A stretch of 64,000 nt of DNA from Platycnemis pennipes (lineage: Eukaryota; Arthropoda; Insecta; Odonata; Platycnemididae), in the NCBI GenBank assembly GCA_933228895.1, contig OW121857.1, positions 2,852,001-2,916,000 of the forward strand. The letters run 5' to 3'. Below the pieces are notes generated by a model. The model did not search any database, had not been told where the DNA came from, and saw only the letters and a list, made by a program, of their open reading frames with translations. The position numbers and the translations under genes were made by a program. Below, piece after piece: positions 11,066-23,380 of this stretch (position 1 is the first letter of the stretch; every line of letters starts with the position of its first letter).

Positions 11066-11422
11066 TCACGTCATCCAACTCCCGTCCTTGACTGCTTTTA
11101 GGGGAAGGGAAGGGAATAGGAGGGGGGTTCTCGGAAGGTCTGCTTGCACAGATCCTGTCGCAATCGCTCCTGTTGGCAGAGTCAGCTGTGTCCCCCCCTT
11201 TGCGATAAGGCGAAGTAGCTTCGTGGGCTCAGTTGTGATTGGACGAAGTCAATGACGTCAGAGGTTGCACCACGCCCACTTTTCCGAAAGGGTTGAAAAC
11301 ATCAGTTTTTCGCCGCTTATAACTCGATTAATAATTGACAGATCAAAAAACGGAAAAATACGGGTCTTTTTATTTTCCAACTCTATCAGATTCGGCAATA
11401 AAAAAATACGGTAAACGACCCC
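11066..11422 (-). repeat. 525-bp repeat family, copy 1 (truncated)
   Basis: It shares GTCCTTGACTGCT, GGGAAGGGAA, TTGGCAGAGTCAGCTGTG, GGGCTCAGTTGTGATTGGAC and CACGCCCACTTTTCCGAAAG with the copies at 23.4 and 46.2 kb. It ends in GGTAAACGACCCC, the conserved terminus. The other end is lost near 11066. Confidence 0.85.
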
Positions 11423-12755
11423 ATAGTCTTCATGTGGAGTGAACCAGCTCTGCATCAAAGTTTTCCCTTTAAAAACAATGAATGGTGGAAGAATATGCCC
11501 ACTGGCACATCGACATGCTAATGCAGTTATGTAGTCCTTTCCAGACCCTGCAACATTGCTTTAAACTCATTCATCCCTTTCTCAGCAACTATTTTGACAT
11601 CTTTTGCATCTAGATTGTTTTAATTTATATCCCAGTGATTCATTTTTGAGGTAATTAGAACATGGCTTAAGAATTAGGTTTGGTCAAGTATAAAAGTAAA
11701 ATACTTACCAACTCTATGGCTAGGAATGCAATAATTCACACCACAATAATTATTTTGCCTGATAGCTGACAAATTTTTTTGCACACTTCTTTCTAATAAT
11801 AGTTTTAGATTCGAAGGATAAGGTTTTCGCACTATTGAGGGAAAAATACTTGCAAAATACAATCTTTATAGGTACAAGTGTCTACAGGTCCCTTATGGTA
11901 TTTAGGTTACATAGTTTACAAATAAATAATTATGGTATTCTGCTCCAATTACCCATGTTCTATGTACACCAGATTCCCCTGTGCATAACAACTTACCATA
12001 TAAGTTAGTTCAAGTGAATAGGTATGCTAGAAGAAAATAAAATCATTTCACAAAAGCAACCTAAGTTGGTAATCCGAGTATCTATGCGAAGGGCACTATC
12101 CAAAACAAATAGATCCAATGACAACGAGTACTTCATGTGCGAATTATGGAGGAAAAAATAGCTAAAACGGGTTTAATAGCGAATTTAAGACAATGGCTTA
12201 GTATGCTATTGTCGTACAAAAGAATCGGATTTCTGTTCCACCAATTAAAATTGTTTGAATCCTTGACAAAAAGAGACACATGTTGACGCTAAGTAACTAA
12301 GGAGAATATCAGTAAATTCATTTATTAATCCTTGTTCGACAAGGGAATATTCCAAATATGAGATTAAATAAGGAAGATGACTAGAGAGCATATTTAGTTC
12401 AGAATAAAGCTTCATTAAAAATATTAAAGTGCCATTAAAACAAAAACTGTTAAATTTCACCCTTGGATTCCTGAATTCAGGATTAAAAATTATGTGCACT
12501 GGGTCTATTCAAACTCCCTTCATCACTCCCTACATCAACAACACTAACATTTACAAAGATATCCATTAAAGGACCCTGTATTTTATCGAAACTTACTTGA
12601 AAGCACCATGTAAGGTTTCACTGAACAGCTTTTTACGAAGAACGATCACTCGGTATTTCACATTACAGCCGAATCATTACAAAAACTCACTTCACAGGGG
12701 TGTGGAGGTAATTCGCCCTGCGTGCTGCTTTCACTGTTATATTATGCCCGTTCCG
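11423..12755. other. No recognised feature
   Basis: AT-rich non-coding sequence. A GC-richer block at 12670-12755 lies just downstream (minus strand) of the gag relic but shows no protease or other pol motif. Confidence 0.5.
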
Positions 12756-13660
12756 TCAGTTAATTCGCGTTAAATTCTCCCTCTGCCCTCTCCGGTCGCT
12801 TCTTGTCGTGCTAGAGGGTTGAGAGGTTATCCGCGAAGAACTTCCAGAAACTTTGGTAGTGCACAATAATGTATGGTGCCCCTTTGAACAGTTGCGACAA
12901 GATACACGGGAGCCACAGGGATTTGCTTTATGTTTTCCACCTGAGCAATTGTAACAAATATTCATTGACTTAATAAAGTCCCTTCATTTATCTACCAGCA
13001 TTGAAATAAATTTGTTGCATGAATATAAACGATGCTGTTCCGTGCATAGCGGGCATGAAAATAAATTAACACTCTTACTGCCAAGAGTGAAGTTCTTGGA
13101 CTTGCGAGGCTCCGTTTTGCTCGAATTGATCTCGCATTTTACGGAGTACTTGACCTCAACCCTGATGACCGGAGTATATTTGATATGCTTGCGTCCAAAT
13201 TTGACTAGGTCTTAAATGAGGAGAAATTCAATTTCATGATGTTCCATCTCAAACTGCAGGCGCAAATTTTTATCTAACGTTCTTACCGCAAGAACAAATA
13301 AGATGAAATCAGCCAACTTGAGGATATTCATGGGATATCAAAGTATTCACATTTTCAGACAAATTTTCAACTAATGACTGGAAACCTTCTACCGAGTCGT
13401 TCTTCAAAGCAGGAGCATTTATTATTTTCTCTAGGTATGGTAATGCTAATAATCGCTTTCACTGTTATATTGACGATCAAAGTTTTTCGACACGATAGCG
13501 TAATTTTCAGAGATTAATGGAAGGCCCGTCACTATTTTCCGTGCATTTCCCTTTACACTACCAATTAAGTAGGTACTGAAACTTCTCAATATCCGTCAAC
13601 TGATTACTCTCGTGCATAAAGCTACAAAAAACATCGTAAAAAGTTTTAAGTTAAGTAAAG
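12756..13660 (-). mobile_element. BEL/Pao LTR-retrotransposon gag relic
   Basis: The minus strand carries a degraded gag. Upstream, at about 13640-13500, are FYDVFCSFMHE, DIEKFQYLL and, across frames, KG-A-KIV-GLPLISENYAIV, the capsid-like block of BEL/Pao gag. Near the 3' side a 69-codon frame encodes a tandem zinc knuckle, CYNCSGGKHKANPC then CRNCSKGHHTLLC. The HHTLLC ending is typical of this superfamily. The knuckles bind nucleic acid in the virus-like particle. Many stops and shifts separate the blocks. No protease, RT, integrase or LTR is visible, so it is a gag-only remnant. Confidence 0.7.
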
Positions 13661-13734
13661 TAAAAAGTACTACAACTAAACATATTATATTCAATTTAAA
13701 GAATGTACCAGTTCCAGATATAAACATTTTTTAC

Positions 13735-14650
13735 AGATGCTTTCGTTGTATTAGACAAAAATTGTAACTGGAAACAGTATATCATCAAACGCAAACCTGA
13801 ATTAATTCTGGTGCTAATAAAAAATTATTTGTTAAGGTTTAAGTGCCCTTTATTTGTTATGAGATCTGCTTATTTTTCTTTTGTGAACTCGAGACTACAA
13901 TATGGTGTTACTTGTTGGGGTGGCACGTACCGTACGAATATTCAGCCTTTACGCGTAATCCAAAATAAAATTATACGTACCATTCTTCGAACACGAGTTC
14001 GGGTACTTCCTTTCCATTATAATTAAATTTAAATATTTTACCCCTCAGGCATCTATTTATTTACAAGGTGTAATAGGGGAGGTAAAAATAATAAACCGTG
14101 CCTACATAAAACAAGGCTGTGATAACGCCAGTAACACCAATATTAGAGATCCGAGGTCCATTGTTGAAGCATATAAACATTTATATCCACCTAAATTTTT
14201 TAATATACTTGCCTAGATAAATATCTTCTCTACAAAGTGAAGCCAGATTTTTTAGCCATCTAAGAAAATGGTTATTTAAGCAAAGAGATATAGACAATAT
14301 TCTTTAATTTTAAAGTACCTACCACCATTGATATCACCATGTAATAGGTAATTGATATAACTATGTAATATGCATATAACTATATCTGAAATTGTTACTT
14401 GTTCTGTATTTTTCTATTGTTTAATTCATATTGTGTATGTATTTTAATTTATTCTTTATTGAGCATACTTTTTGTGTCTATTTCAATGCCCATACGTTAT
14501 AAAATAGACTGCCGCTAAACAAAGCGTAATAAATTGATGGCGACCCCAATACAGGTTTCCTTAGGGATCCCTAATTTCACCAAATAAAAACTGTTAATAA
14601 TATTGCATGATTTTGTGAGTGAAATAAAATATATCATTATTACTATTATT
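13735..14650 (+). mobile_element. CR1/L2-like LINE 3' half
   Basis: An open frame from about 13750 reads VVLDKNCNWKQYI (the LGVxLDxxLxW block), then AYFSFVNSRLQYGVTCWGG, and QNKIIRTILR. This is the region downstream of the RT. It continues with frameshifts through IRDPRSIVEAYKHLYP to about 14300. The trailing AT-rich part ends in ATTATTACTATTATTAG, like the TTATTA tail of the LINE at 29.2-32.3 kb, whose equivalent block reads SRLSYGIFCWGG. Both probably belong to one lineage. The 5' part is missing. Confidence 0.65.
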
Positions 14651-16716
14651 AGATAAGTCACACCACTAGGTCGCGTACGAGAAGTCGAACTGCCGAAATC
14701 AAGAAACACTTGGCAATTAACCGAATACATTCTAAATACACGGACAATAAAGAAGTTAAATCATAAGGACATAAGGTCCAACCATGAGATGTACCAGAAA
14801 CCCTGCTTCTGATCGCAAGGATCGGGCCCGAAGGACCACATATTGTCTAGGCAATATATTGCCTTTAAATCTGTAATTAATTATTGCCCCCCAATTGTTG
14901 GTGGACTGTATTTCTATTGGATAAGTGAGAGAGGACGCCCCATCTCGGCCCTACCTCATTGCAGAGGCAACAGCAGTAGTCCCTTCCTCTTCTCGTCTTG
15001 CTCTGGCTGTCAGCGGCTCGTCACGAAGTCACTCTATGCACTGTCACTTCTTCATTGTTAGAGTGATTGTTCGTAGGCCACGACACCTGGCGGTCTCTCT
15101 CTCTCTCTATCTCCAACAATACGAAACAGCATCTGAGGGGATACCAGAAAAATCAAACAATATTCCAAGCATAATAGAATGTCATTAATACAGTTATAAC
15201 GAAATTAAGAACCACTGATACATGCATCTTTACTTATCTGTCTGATCTAGGTAGGTGAATGGATTTGTCCAAAAAATGCCATACTTTTCCAACATCTTAC
15301 GGAATCAATAAACTTTAAAATATTTCCTATGAAAACATATGCTAGTGATTTTTCCCGATATCGAATAATAGCGCTTGTTTAATTAGTCTCTTAAAGCAAA
15401 GCATATTTCGTAAAACGCCTCTGATAAAATTAACACAGTGCTTGTACGCAACTTAAAAATAAATGAGAAGAGACTCTATACAAGGAGGCCAATGAATTAA
15501 GCATGCTTAGAGCATGAGGCTTTCCGGCATGCGTGCTTAAGTAGTTTTAATCCGGTGCGGGCATATCAAATCATCCTGCGCCGAAGTAATTTACTTTTCT
15601 GAAAGTTGAACATGGTATTAATCCCTTTCAAAGCACTACGGCAAAAATTTCGAAAGATATATGCCAGGAAGTCGTGTGCTTCCCTCTCCCTCCCTCTCAG
15701 GGATTTTCCTCGTGATCCTGGAGGCATTACTCTGCGCTTCCAGCAACCCAACTATTACCGCTTGAGGAGGTTGGCTCGCGACTGCTTGAGTCAAGTTGTC
15801 TAAGGAATCTTATTAATTTAAGTACGAGTATATGCTTGCTAAGTGATCCTTACTTCACAAAGAAAATTACCTAAGCTATTGAAAGTCATAAGTATCACAA
15901 GAAATACGATGGAAAGTCGAAGGATTTATTTTTTATGATAAATTTAATCTGCTCGACGATGAAGTCAATTCAACATTTACGTTACTGAAATAAATTCATG
16001 TACTCAATGAATTTACTAATGTATAGCACCAGAATATTACTATTAAAGAAATATTCTTTAATATCTCATTAGTAGTGATATTATTCATACGCCATTGATT
16101 TTGGCTAGAGCGACCGCAGCGCCACTTGAAGACAACTAACGCGTTTCTTCTGCTATAAGCGTAGCAATTGGTGGATTTAGCGAAAAATACGGTGGGTTGA
16201 TGCCTTTTTTTCGAATCATTTTATTCGTTGTGACATTACGCATAAAATATCAGTTTTTTTGCAAAAATGACATCTCACTATGGTATTTTTAAACGTTATA
16301 TTCCCATGTGATGGCCATTCTCGCCGTTAATCGTATGTAATTTCAAATGCAATTTGTGCAAAAAGGAGTTTGGGTTGGTACAATTATCTTTACTTTATTA
16401 GATAGAGGAACTTTAGTTCTATAAGTGCTGAAAATATAATAAATAGACTTTCACGTTTCGGATCAACCTCCTAAACATTGCTCCACACCACAACTTCCTG
16501 CGTGGCGCTCTAAGGCACGCCAGTCCTAATGAGTGAAGGGATTTTACTATGCGGAATTTTAGATGGACGGTCTTGAAAGGAAGCTTCCGACAACATCGAC
16601 GGAGTATTTTTCGATCAGTGCGTATTTTTTGGGATTATTCGGAGCTGACTCGGAGAATCTTGGGAAACATTTTCGCGGCAGTGCGGTCCATTTCTACACT
16701 CGAATTTTATTGGGAA
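14651..16716. other. No recognised feature; CT microsatellite
   Basis: A short (CT)n run lies at about 15092-15108. The rest has only short open frames. Local palindromic AT stretches occur near 16030-16085. Confidence 0.5.
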
Positions 16717-17848
16717 CTAGCTGACCCAGCCACGCGTTGCTGTGGCTCAATCTGGTTAAATGGAAAGCGCACGTTTATAGTATGTTTAATTTCACAATTC
16801 TTACGGGTATACAATATATCTCAGCTGATCGATTGTTTTGCAGCTGGACACGCATATTTGTAAATAATTTTAACGTCTTTGCATGTCGTCACAAAGTAGA
16901 ATATTTCAGGCAAGCATTTATTTCATCCGCTTGTGTCAATCGAGGAATTACAGGTAATGTTTGCCTGAAATATCGTGCAAGCAATATTAATGCGTTCTCA
17001 AATGGTCTCAGGATTCAACGGAAATCTTGCAATGATCGATCCAGAGCCTCGAGCGATGCTTTGTGCACCATTGTGCATTCATCCCAAGCAATAAGTTGGC
17101 ATTTCTGAAATATTTGTCCCATGCCGGATGAATTGAATATGTTGCTCGTGAGTGTTTCAATGAATTGCAAGTTCAATGGGATGCACATCCCGTCTCCAGT
17201 GTCGATATTGTATTCTCGATATGGTACAAACCTTCATGGAGTGAACAAAACAACTAACCAAAGCTTCATGGAAATTGGATGAATGTTGTGGTAATGCATG
17301 AAGTTATCAATATTGTATCGATACAGTATCGATATTGTATTGCTACTTGGTAAAACTTTGATTAAAAACACCTAAATAATTTCACCTCAATTTTGTATCA
17401 ACAATGTATCGATGTATCCATATTTCAATGATATTATATCGATACAGTATCGACATTGAATTATTGATTTTGTAGAAACCTTCGCGGAGCGTACTCAATA
17501 ACTTTCCAAAGTTTCATGGTGTTCGATGAATGGTGTAGTAATGCATAAAGGACAAACACATTATATACATTCGATACAGTATCGATATTGCAACGATACA
17601 TTCCTTTAAAAAACTAAATAATTTCAACACAATTTTGTATCAATAATGTATCGATTTATTGATACTTTAGCGATATTATATCGATAAAGTATCGATATTG
17701 AAATATCGATTCCGCAGTCCTCTTTTCGGGAATGTACTGAACAACTTCCCAAAGTTTCATGGCGATCCGATGAATGGCGTAGTAATGCATAAAGGACATA
17801 CAGACACACACACACACATACATTCCTTTTTATATATATAGAAGAAGA
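16717..17848 (-). mobile_element. Non-autonomous Helitron
   Basis: On the minus strand the right terminus is textbook Helitron. GCCAC and GTGGC form a hairpin around an 8-base loop, followed by TGGGTCAGCTAG and then a host T. The left terminus starts with TC after a host A (about 17848) and continues into TATATATATAAAAAGG. Helitrons insert between A and T, start with TC and end CTRR with a hairpin just inside. No Rep or helicase sequence is present, so the element is non-autonomous. Its interior holds three tandem ~246-bp units (17230-17850), recalling Helitron families with central minisatellites such as DINE-1. Confidence 0.7.
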
Positions 17849-17850
17849 TG
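17230..17850. repeat. Tandem ~246-bp repeat with palindromic TATCGATA motifs
   Basis: The landmark CCAAAG(C/T)TTCATGG followed by GATGAATG and GTAATGCAT occurs at about 17257, 17505 and 17749, a spacing of about 246 bp. Each full unit carries palindromic motifs of the form TATCGATACAGTATCGATA. The third unit is partial and runs into the Helitron 5' end. Confidence 0.85.
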
Positions 17851-17936
17851 AATGCATATCAGTATACTCATACGCACTGAATCGGTTGTAAAAATGGTTG
17901 CTTACAACTGTTCAGTTGTGTTTTAAATGGTTTGTC

Positions 17937-18172
17937 AAGGTTGAGCCACGCCACCACTTGGCGGTGCCACTGGACTTCGGTTTTCGATTATCATTTGTTT
18001 GTGTGCCTAGTGAGTGGATGTTGAATGAGTGTGTAAGTGAGTCTACCTGTGAACGCTGAGCAGTGAGGATCAAGTGAGAGAAGCAACCCTGTGGAGTCCA
18101 GCTGCTTGCCGAAGAGCCATCGGTCGGTCGGGCACGCGAGCGGTGAGTGGCGTATTGTCGTGGCTCAACCTT
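17937..18172. repeat. Short element with 14-bp perfect inverted ends
   Basis: AAGGTTGAGCCACG at 17937-17950 is the exact reverse complement of 18159-18172. The 236-bp interval is GC-richer than its surroundings and rich in GTGAGTG and GTCGGTCGG motifs. It could be a MITE; no target duplication is obvious. Confidence 0.5.
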
Positions 18173-18584
18173 TTGTTGCTAATAATTTCGTAAATGCAAA
18201 TTATACAGTCCACTTCGAGATAGAAGTTCACCTTCGGAAGTGATCAACAACAATGAAAAGATGTATCTACGGCTGTAATAAATAACAAATGAAGATTAAT
18301 ATCCACAAAGTCGTAACCATAAGGGGGCAGAGGAATAAAAAAGGGAGGAGAGGGGGAAGGAAGGAAGGAGTAATATACAAAGTAAGGGAACGCTCAATCA
18401 CACGTTCTAAATCAAGCATACGGAGAAACTTAAGTGGCAGCAAATGACACGATCACTCACTCACTCAGGCTTGAATACAAACAACCGTCACACTCTAAAT
18501 TACGGGAATCAAGGTAAAAATAAAAACGAACAGTGACTCACACAATCACTCAGGTTTGTATACAAAATACAGTCACCTTCGTGA

Positions 18585-18886
18585 GTTCAATCACACACAC
18601 AAGCAGGGTTTGCGAGGATTTCTTTATTTGGTGAATGTACAAACCCGAGTGCATGATTGAGGAAAAGTCCCTGGACCCTGCATGTATGTGTGCGTGGGAA
18701 TCACGAGGGTGACTGTGTATTGTACATGCAAACCCACGTGAATGAGTGCTTGAAAGTTATTCTCAATTTTATTTGTTTACTTTAGTTATTTACTATCCCC
18801 CACTTTTATTATTTCTTTTTGAGTGTATGAAGGGTCACTGACGCTGGAGAAATCCTCGTAAACCCTGCTTGTGTGAGTTATTGAAC
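18585..18886. repeat. Foldback element with 39-bp inverted arms
   Basis: 18585-18623 and 18848-18886 are inverted copies with about five mismatches, centred on ACAAGCAGGGTTT. A motif of the form TACAGTCACC(T/A)TCGTGA occurs just outside at 18568, again inverted inside at about 18704-18722, and at about 20020. This suggests several nested related elements. Confidence 0.6.
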
Positions 18887-19343
18887 TTATTTTCTTTGGA
18901 AGATACCAAGTAACCAGAATAGAACGCTATTTTTTCACTATTAAACCCTCAAGTAAAATACGTAACTAGTATATGAGACAGGTTTAGGTATGGGATTGGA
19001 ACTTGTATAAAGGTCGGCGAGGTTAGTGAAAGGTCGTTACGACAACAGCGCGAATATCATTAGTTTAATGATGAGTTGAATCGAAATTATAATCACGGAT
19101 TAAGTTAAAATTCACACTGAATCTTTGCAGTAAATTTGAAGCTGATTTACGAAAAAGAGCGTAAGAAAGACGATGAGAGCCCCAGCGTACTACGCTCGGT
19201 TTGACCATGCAAGCCAGATTCGGGAAGTAGTTTGCCTTTCAGATAAATTAAAACAATCTCAGAAATAAAAAGAAAACGCAGTGTCAGAATAGGAAATCTT
19301 AGTCTCGGTTTCCCTGAGAGTGATTCGTTTGGGCAGCCTCAAT

Positions 19344-19912
19344 TAGGCGTTGGCGATATTGATAATTCAATATCGGGATAAGATAATTTTAACATATCGT
19401 AAGGTGGCGAAAACGATAACTCATATCGTGACGATAAACATCACGATAAAATATCGTGATATTGCGCTCGTTTAAATATCGCGTAATCGCGCCCGATGAA
19501 TTATCGTGATATTGCGCCGGTTAATCGTGTTGGAAAATGACAGCCGTAGAGTTGGCCTTCACTTCAGCTGGAGCAAGTACGATTGAACACTTACTATTCT
19601 GCTATCTGCTAATTCAAATTCTCAGCAGTTCTCTCTCACTCTCTCTTCCAATTTCAGTGGTCTGATAGTTGATGTATTTGCGTGGACAGATACGTGACGT
19701 TCTTGCTCCAGCTTAAGCGAAGGCCAGCCTAACGGCTCTCAATACGCAATATCACGATCTTTTATCGTGATATTTATCGTGATAAAATATCGTGATATTT
19801 TATCGGGACGCGATATCATGATATTTATCGAGCAACGATGTATCGTCAATTTTATAAACTCAAAATCAGATTCGCGATATTTTACGATATATCGATATAT
19901 CACCCAAGTCTA
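19344..19912. mobile_element. hAT-type foldback MITE with 8-bp target duplication
   Basis: The left end TAGGCGTTGGCGATAT and the right end, read inward, TAGACTTGGGTGATAT match at 12 of 16 positions. Long inner arms are full of ATATCGTGATAT palindromes and include an inverted GGCCTTC...GCTGGAGCAAG block on both sides. Flanks are GCCTCAAT (19336-19343) and GGCTCAAT (19913-19920), 7 of 8 identical. An 8-bp duplication and a TAG start fit the hAT superfamily. No transposase is present. Confidence 0.75.
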
Positions 19913-19942
19913 GGCTCAATATTTCTTCGAGTCTCAGGTGGC

Positions 19943-19962
19943 GTCTCTCTCTCTCTCTCTCG
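19943..19962. repeat. CT microsatellite
   Basis: A short run of TC dinucleotides just outside the hAT-type element. Confidence 0.8.
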
Positions 19963-21200
19963 GTTCTTCTTCTCCTCCTCCTTTGTGGATCGCTCCTAAA
20001 TCCCCAATGCATTCACAAAGTACAGTCACCATCGTGATTAAAATTAAGTGGTGACTCAAGTCGCATGTTGAATGCCAGCTACCTTTGCATTCACCCATTC
20101 TCCTGTGCATTCCCTGAAGACGTACAGGGGGGGTGGGGGGGGGGGGGTAATGGAGTAATTAATGATCGCGCAAGCATTTATTTTAATGCTATTCGTGCAG
20201 CTGATATTTTACTCATAACAGTAACTGCGCCAGGTAAATTATTTTCCTTCCCCCGCTGGCATGATAGAGTTGGATATCATTCCAATGCAGAATAAACTTA
20301 TAATCTTACTGAGGAAAGTTAGCGATTCTGATGTTCGCCTTCTCCACAGGTAGTGATTATATTTGTTCCTAATTTTCGAAGAAAATCGTAAAAAAATTAT
20401 TACAACTTTTTTTTTACTCCAACATCACAAAAAAGCTTACCTATTGATCCTGCACTGAGGAAATGCACCTAATTCTGAGCATTTGATCACCAGTAGAAGT
20501 ATTTGCGGCATTTATTCATACTAAGCGTCAGAAAATTGGGAATTCGCTCATCATCCGCGATTAGAGGGAGACTTTGCTCAAACTCTGCCAAAGGAATTGC
20601 TTTTTCTCCAATTCAAGAATTGCATTTTGCTGAGAAATTATTATTTGGCTTATTTGAAGGTGTTTGCGTAGGGTGACTTTGAAAATAATTCGCAGACATG
20701 AAATCATGGTTGTTTTTCATTTGAATCTACTGTTGGAAAACTAATTAAAGCATTTTCATTTTCCTCAACATACGCACACAAAGTTAGGCCTGAAAACATA
20801 GGTACACAGGTTCTTTGCTGTGGCAACGCAAACTTTTCCTTCATCCTATGATTAAAATAAGGCCTTTTTTTAGTGACATAGTGCTGAGAACGACATAACG
20901 TCACAATGCATGGGAATGTGCCCAATGAGAACATGTTGCCTGAGAGACATTGGAGAGAGAGTAAATCAACGGAGAGTGTTATCATTCACTTGGCTGACTC
21001 GATCGAGATAGTTTCAATCTTCCTGTCCATTGCATCACTGCCTGAATAAATCAAATGACGTGGACTGACGCTGAGGTGAAGTATTGGAAAGCGTTCATCG
21101 GGCAAGAGGGAGTCGGCTCGGAAATAGAAAATAAAGTCTCCCGAAGGGTTTGGCATGATCCTTCGTGAATTTAGAGTATGTTTCCTGCTGCGAAATACTT
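19963..21200. other. No recognised feature; poly-G tract
   Basis: A nearly pure G run lies at about 20127-20147. The rest is ordinary AT-rich sequence with short open frames only. Confidence 0.5.
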
Positions 21201-22010
21201 CATCTACACGATCTACATCTACACGATACCCTGCAAGCCGTCGCGAAGGTGTGTGGCAGGGGGTGAAGATCACCAAACATGCACTACCAACATTCAAACA
21301 AGCAACTATAGGGTCTCATGCAACTAGATTTTTAGTATGTATAGTATTTAAGGGGTTAATACATGCATCATGCACTACAGAATACTCTAAAACATTTCAC
21401 CTACCCATCCCTTTGCTATGCTGCCTATTCTGTTCTCTTATAGTACGGGGGAAAAATGCCATTTTGAATCTATCTGTACGACAATCTATCTCTCTAATCT
21501 TATTTATCTGGTCGAATCTAGCATAATACGCTGGTGTTTTTAATATGTTCCTAACATCTTCAGTAAAGCTATATGATTGAAATTTCTGTAATAGATTTAA
21601 TCTGTACCTTAACCTACGCTCTGATAATGACTCCCACCATAATTCTTGTATTAATGCTGAAACACTACTCAAACCTATCGTAACACCTTTTAACGAACCT
21701 AGCTGCTCTTCGCTGCACACTGTCTAGTTCTCTGATCAAACCTAATTCATTCGGATCCCATACACTGACTGCATACTCAAGGTGGGGCTTAATTAGAGAA
21801 AAGTTAAAAGTAGATATTTAGAAAAATGAAAACTTAATCATTAAAGAAAATAACTGGGGCCTAACTAGTGAAAAGTAACATCGCTCTTTTGTCTTTCATT
21901 ACATTTCCCAAGTACTGTTTTTATAAATCCTAGCTTTCTCTTCGCTAGGCCGCATATTTCCCGGATGTGTCACTACAATAAATTTTCTGAATCCGTTATG
22001 AGTTGGCTAT
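21201..22010 (-). mobile_element. CR1-like LINE, 3' fragment with tail
   Basis: The minus strand runs from a coding block (LAKRKLGFIKTVLGKCN, about 21960-21900) through EELWW-type ELWWESLSERRLRYRL, AYYARFDQINKIREIDC and RTDRFKMAFFPRTIREQ. It then enters the 3' untranslated region (TGCCACACACC...GGCTTGCAGGG) and ends with GTAGATGTAGATCGTGTAGATG. CR1-type LINEs end in short tandem tails of this sort instead of poly-A. The copy is 5'-truncated. It carries a 71-bp insertion/duplication at about 21783-21877, where the GGGGC(C/T)TAA(C/T)TAG block is doubled around an AT-rich segment that also appears in the copy at 49.4 kb. Confidence 0.85.
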
Positions 22011-23380
22011 TTATTTGAAGTTCGTAATTAGTTTTTGCGTTTTGGAAATTTCGACAGACTTTGGCTTCAGGAGCTTCACGGTATACTGAGTTCTGGCACT
22101 GATTCAGGGCTGGTATACTGGTTTAATCCTATTTCTGGGTGTAATATGCCATTTCCGACGTTTGTTTGCAACCCATCCCAAATACTACGTTCCGGGACTA
22201 ATTATTCTCCCAGGAGAAGACTGCCATTTTCCTACGCTTGACGTGCAAACTGGAAGCAGCGGTGTGGAGAGGACGAGGATATAATTAATCTCGCGAGGAA
22301 CGACCTTCCCTCTCTCTCTGCGTCCACTCCTCGGTGCGAAGGTGACGTTGCGGGACGGCGAAGGTTGCCGAAGGGAAAGAATAAGGGGGGAAGACGATGA
22401 AATGCAAGGAAAGGAGCTGGTGGCGGAGATAAGGAGGGAAAATGAAGCCGAGGGAATCCATTCAAGGCGAGACAATTACGCGGCGAGTAAAGAGTTTGGT
22501 GCGCGGAGAAGACCAACCGTCGACGATGCGTTTGCCCGTTCTTCACTAAAACAGCTTAGCTAGCACGAATTAGCGATTCGTGAGAGTTTGTTCCATGAAT
22601 GGTCATATACTTCCCCCTTGTCGCACGCTTAAGCCGACCAAAGCAAGGGTCGTGTCTCACTAATTACTCTCGCCCATAAAATTATATTTTTGCATAGATC
22701 TCTTCAATGAAGAGGTTTTCTCTCTTTCATGAAGTTGAGATTCAAGATTTTTCACTCTTTAAAATTAACTTCAGATATAAAAACATCGCTAATAGGTATG
22801 GCATAGGTTCCACATATAATAGAACGGATGATGCGCATTAATGTATTCAGGGACATTTCAACCAACCCGTTTGCCACTGTCCAATATTGAGCAACACTCG
22901 AAATTGTGTGTTCAATAAAAAAAACTATTCATTTGCAAAGTGTCGACTACAGCCGACAGAGGGTGACAGAGTGGGAGGTCCATTCCTCTCGTCAGAATCC
23001 ATTCCGCATTCCTACGTTTCTCTCTCTCCACCAACTTCCGCTTTCCTTCGCATTCTCAGCATGTTCTTCATTTGTTAATTACGTCAGAAGGCTGCAGAGC
23101 TTTGTGCATTTGTTTTTCTGCTCATAGAAGCTTCAAAGTCGAATTATATTTTGCATAGAAATAAATGTTACGCCAAATTACTGCAATTCTTCAGTTTTCG
23201 CCCCTTAGACGCTGCAGTGTTTTAAGTTGAGCAGTCGTTGACTAATTAATTTCACTTCGCGTGCTTCAGAACACCAAGGCGTCAGCTTCAGAACATCATT
23301 GGAACACTCACATCTTCCGACGTCATCCAAAATGATTGCATAAATCTGTATTGTCTCACTTTAACAGTTTTCATCACAAT
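22011..23380. other. No recognised feature
   Basis: A purine-rich block at 22320-22450 (AAGG, GGAGG, GAAGA) gives open frames on both strands through composition bias. No family is recognised. Confidence 0.4.
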
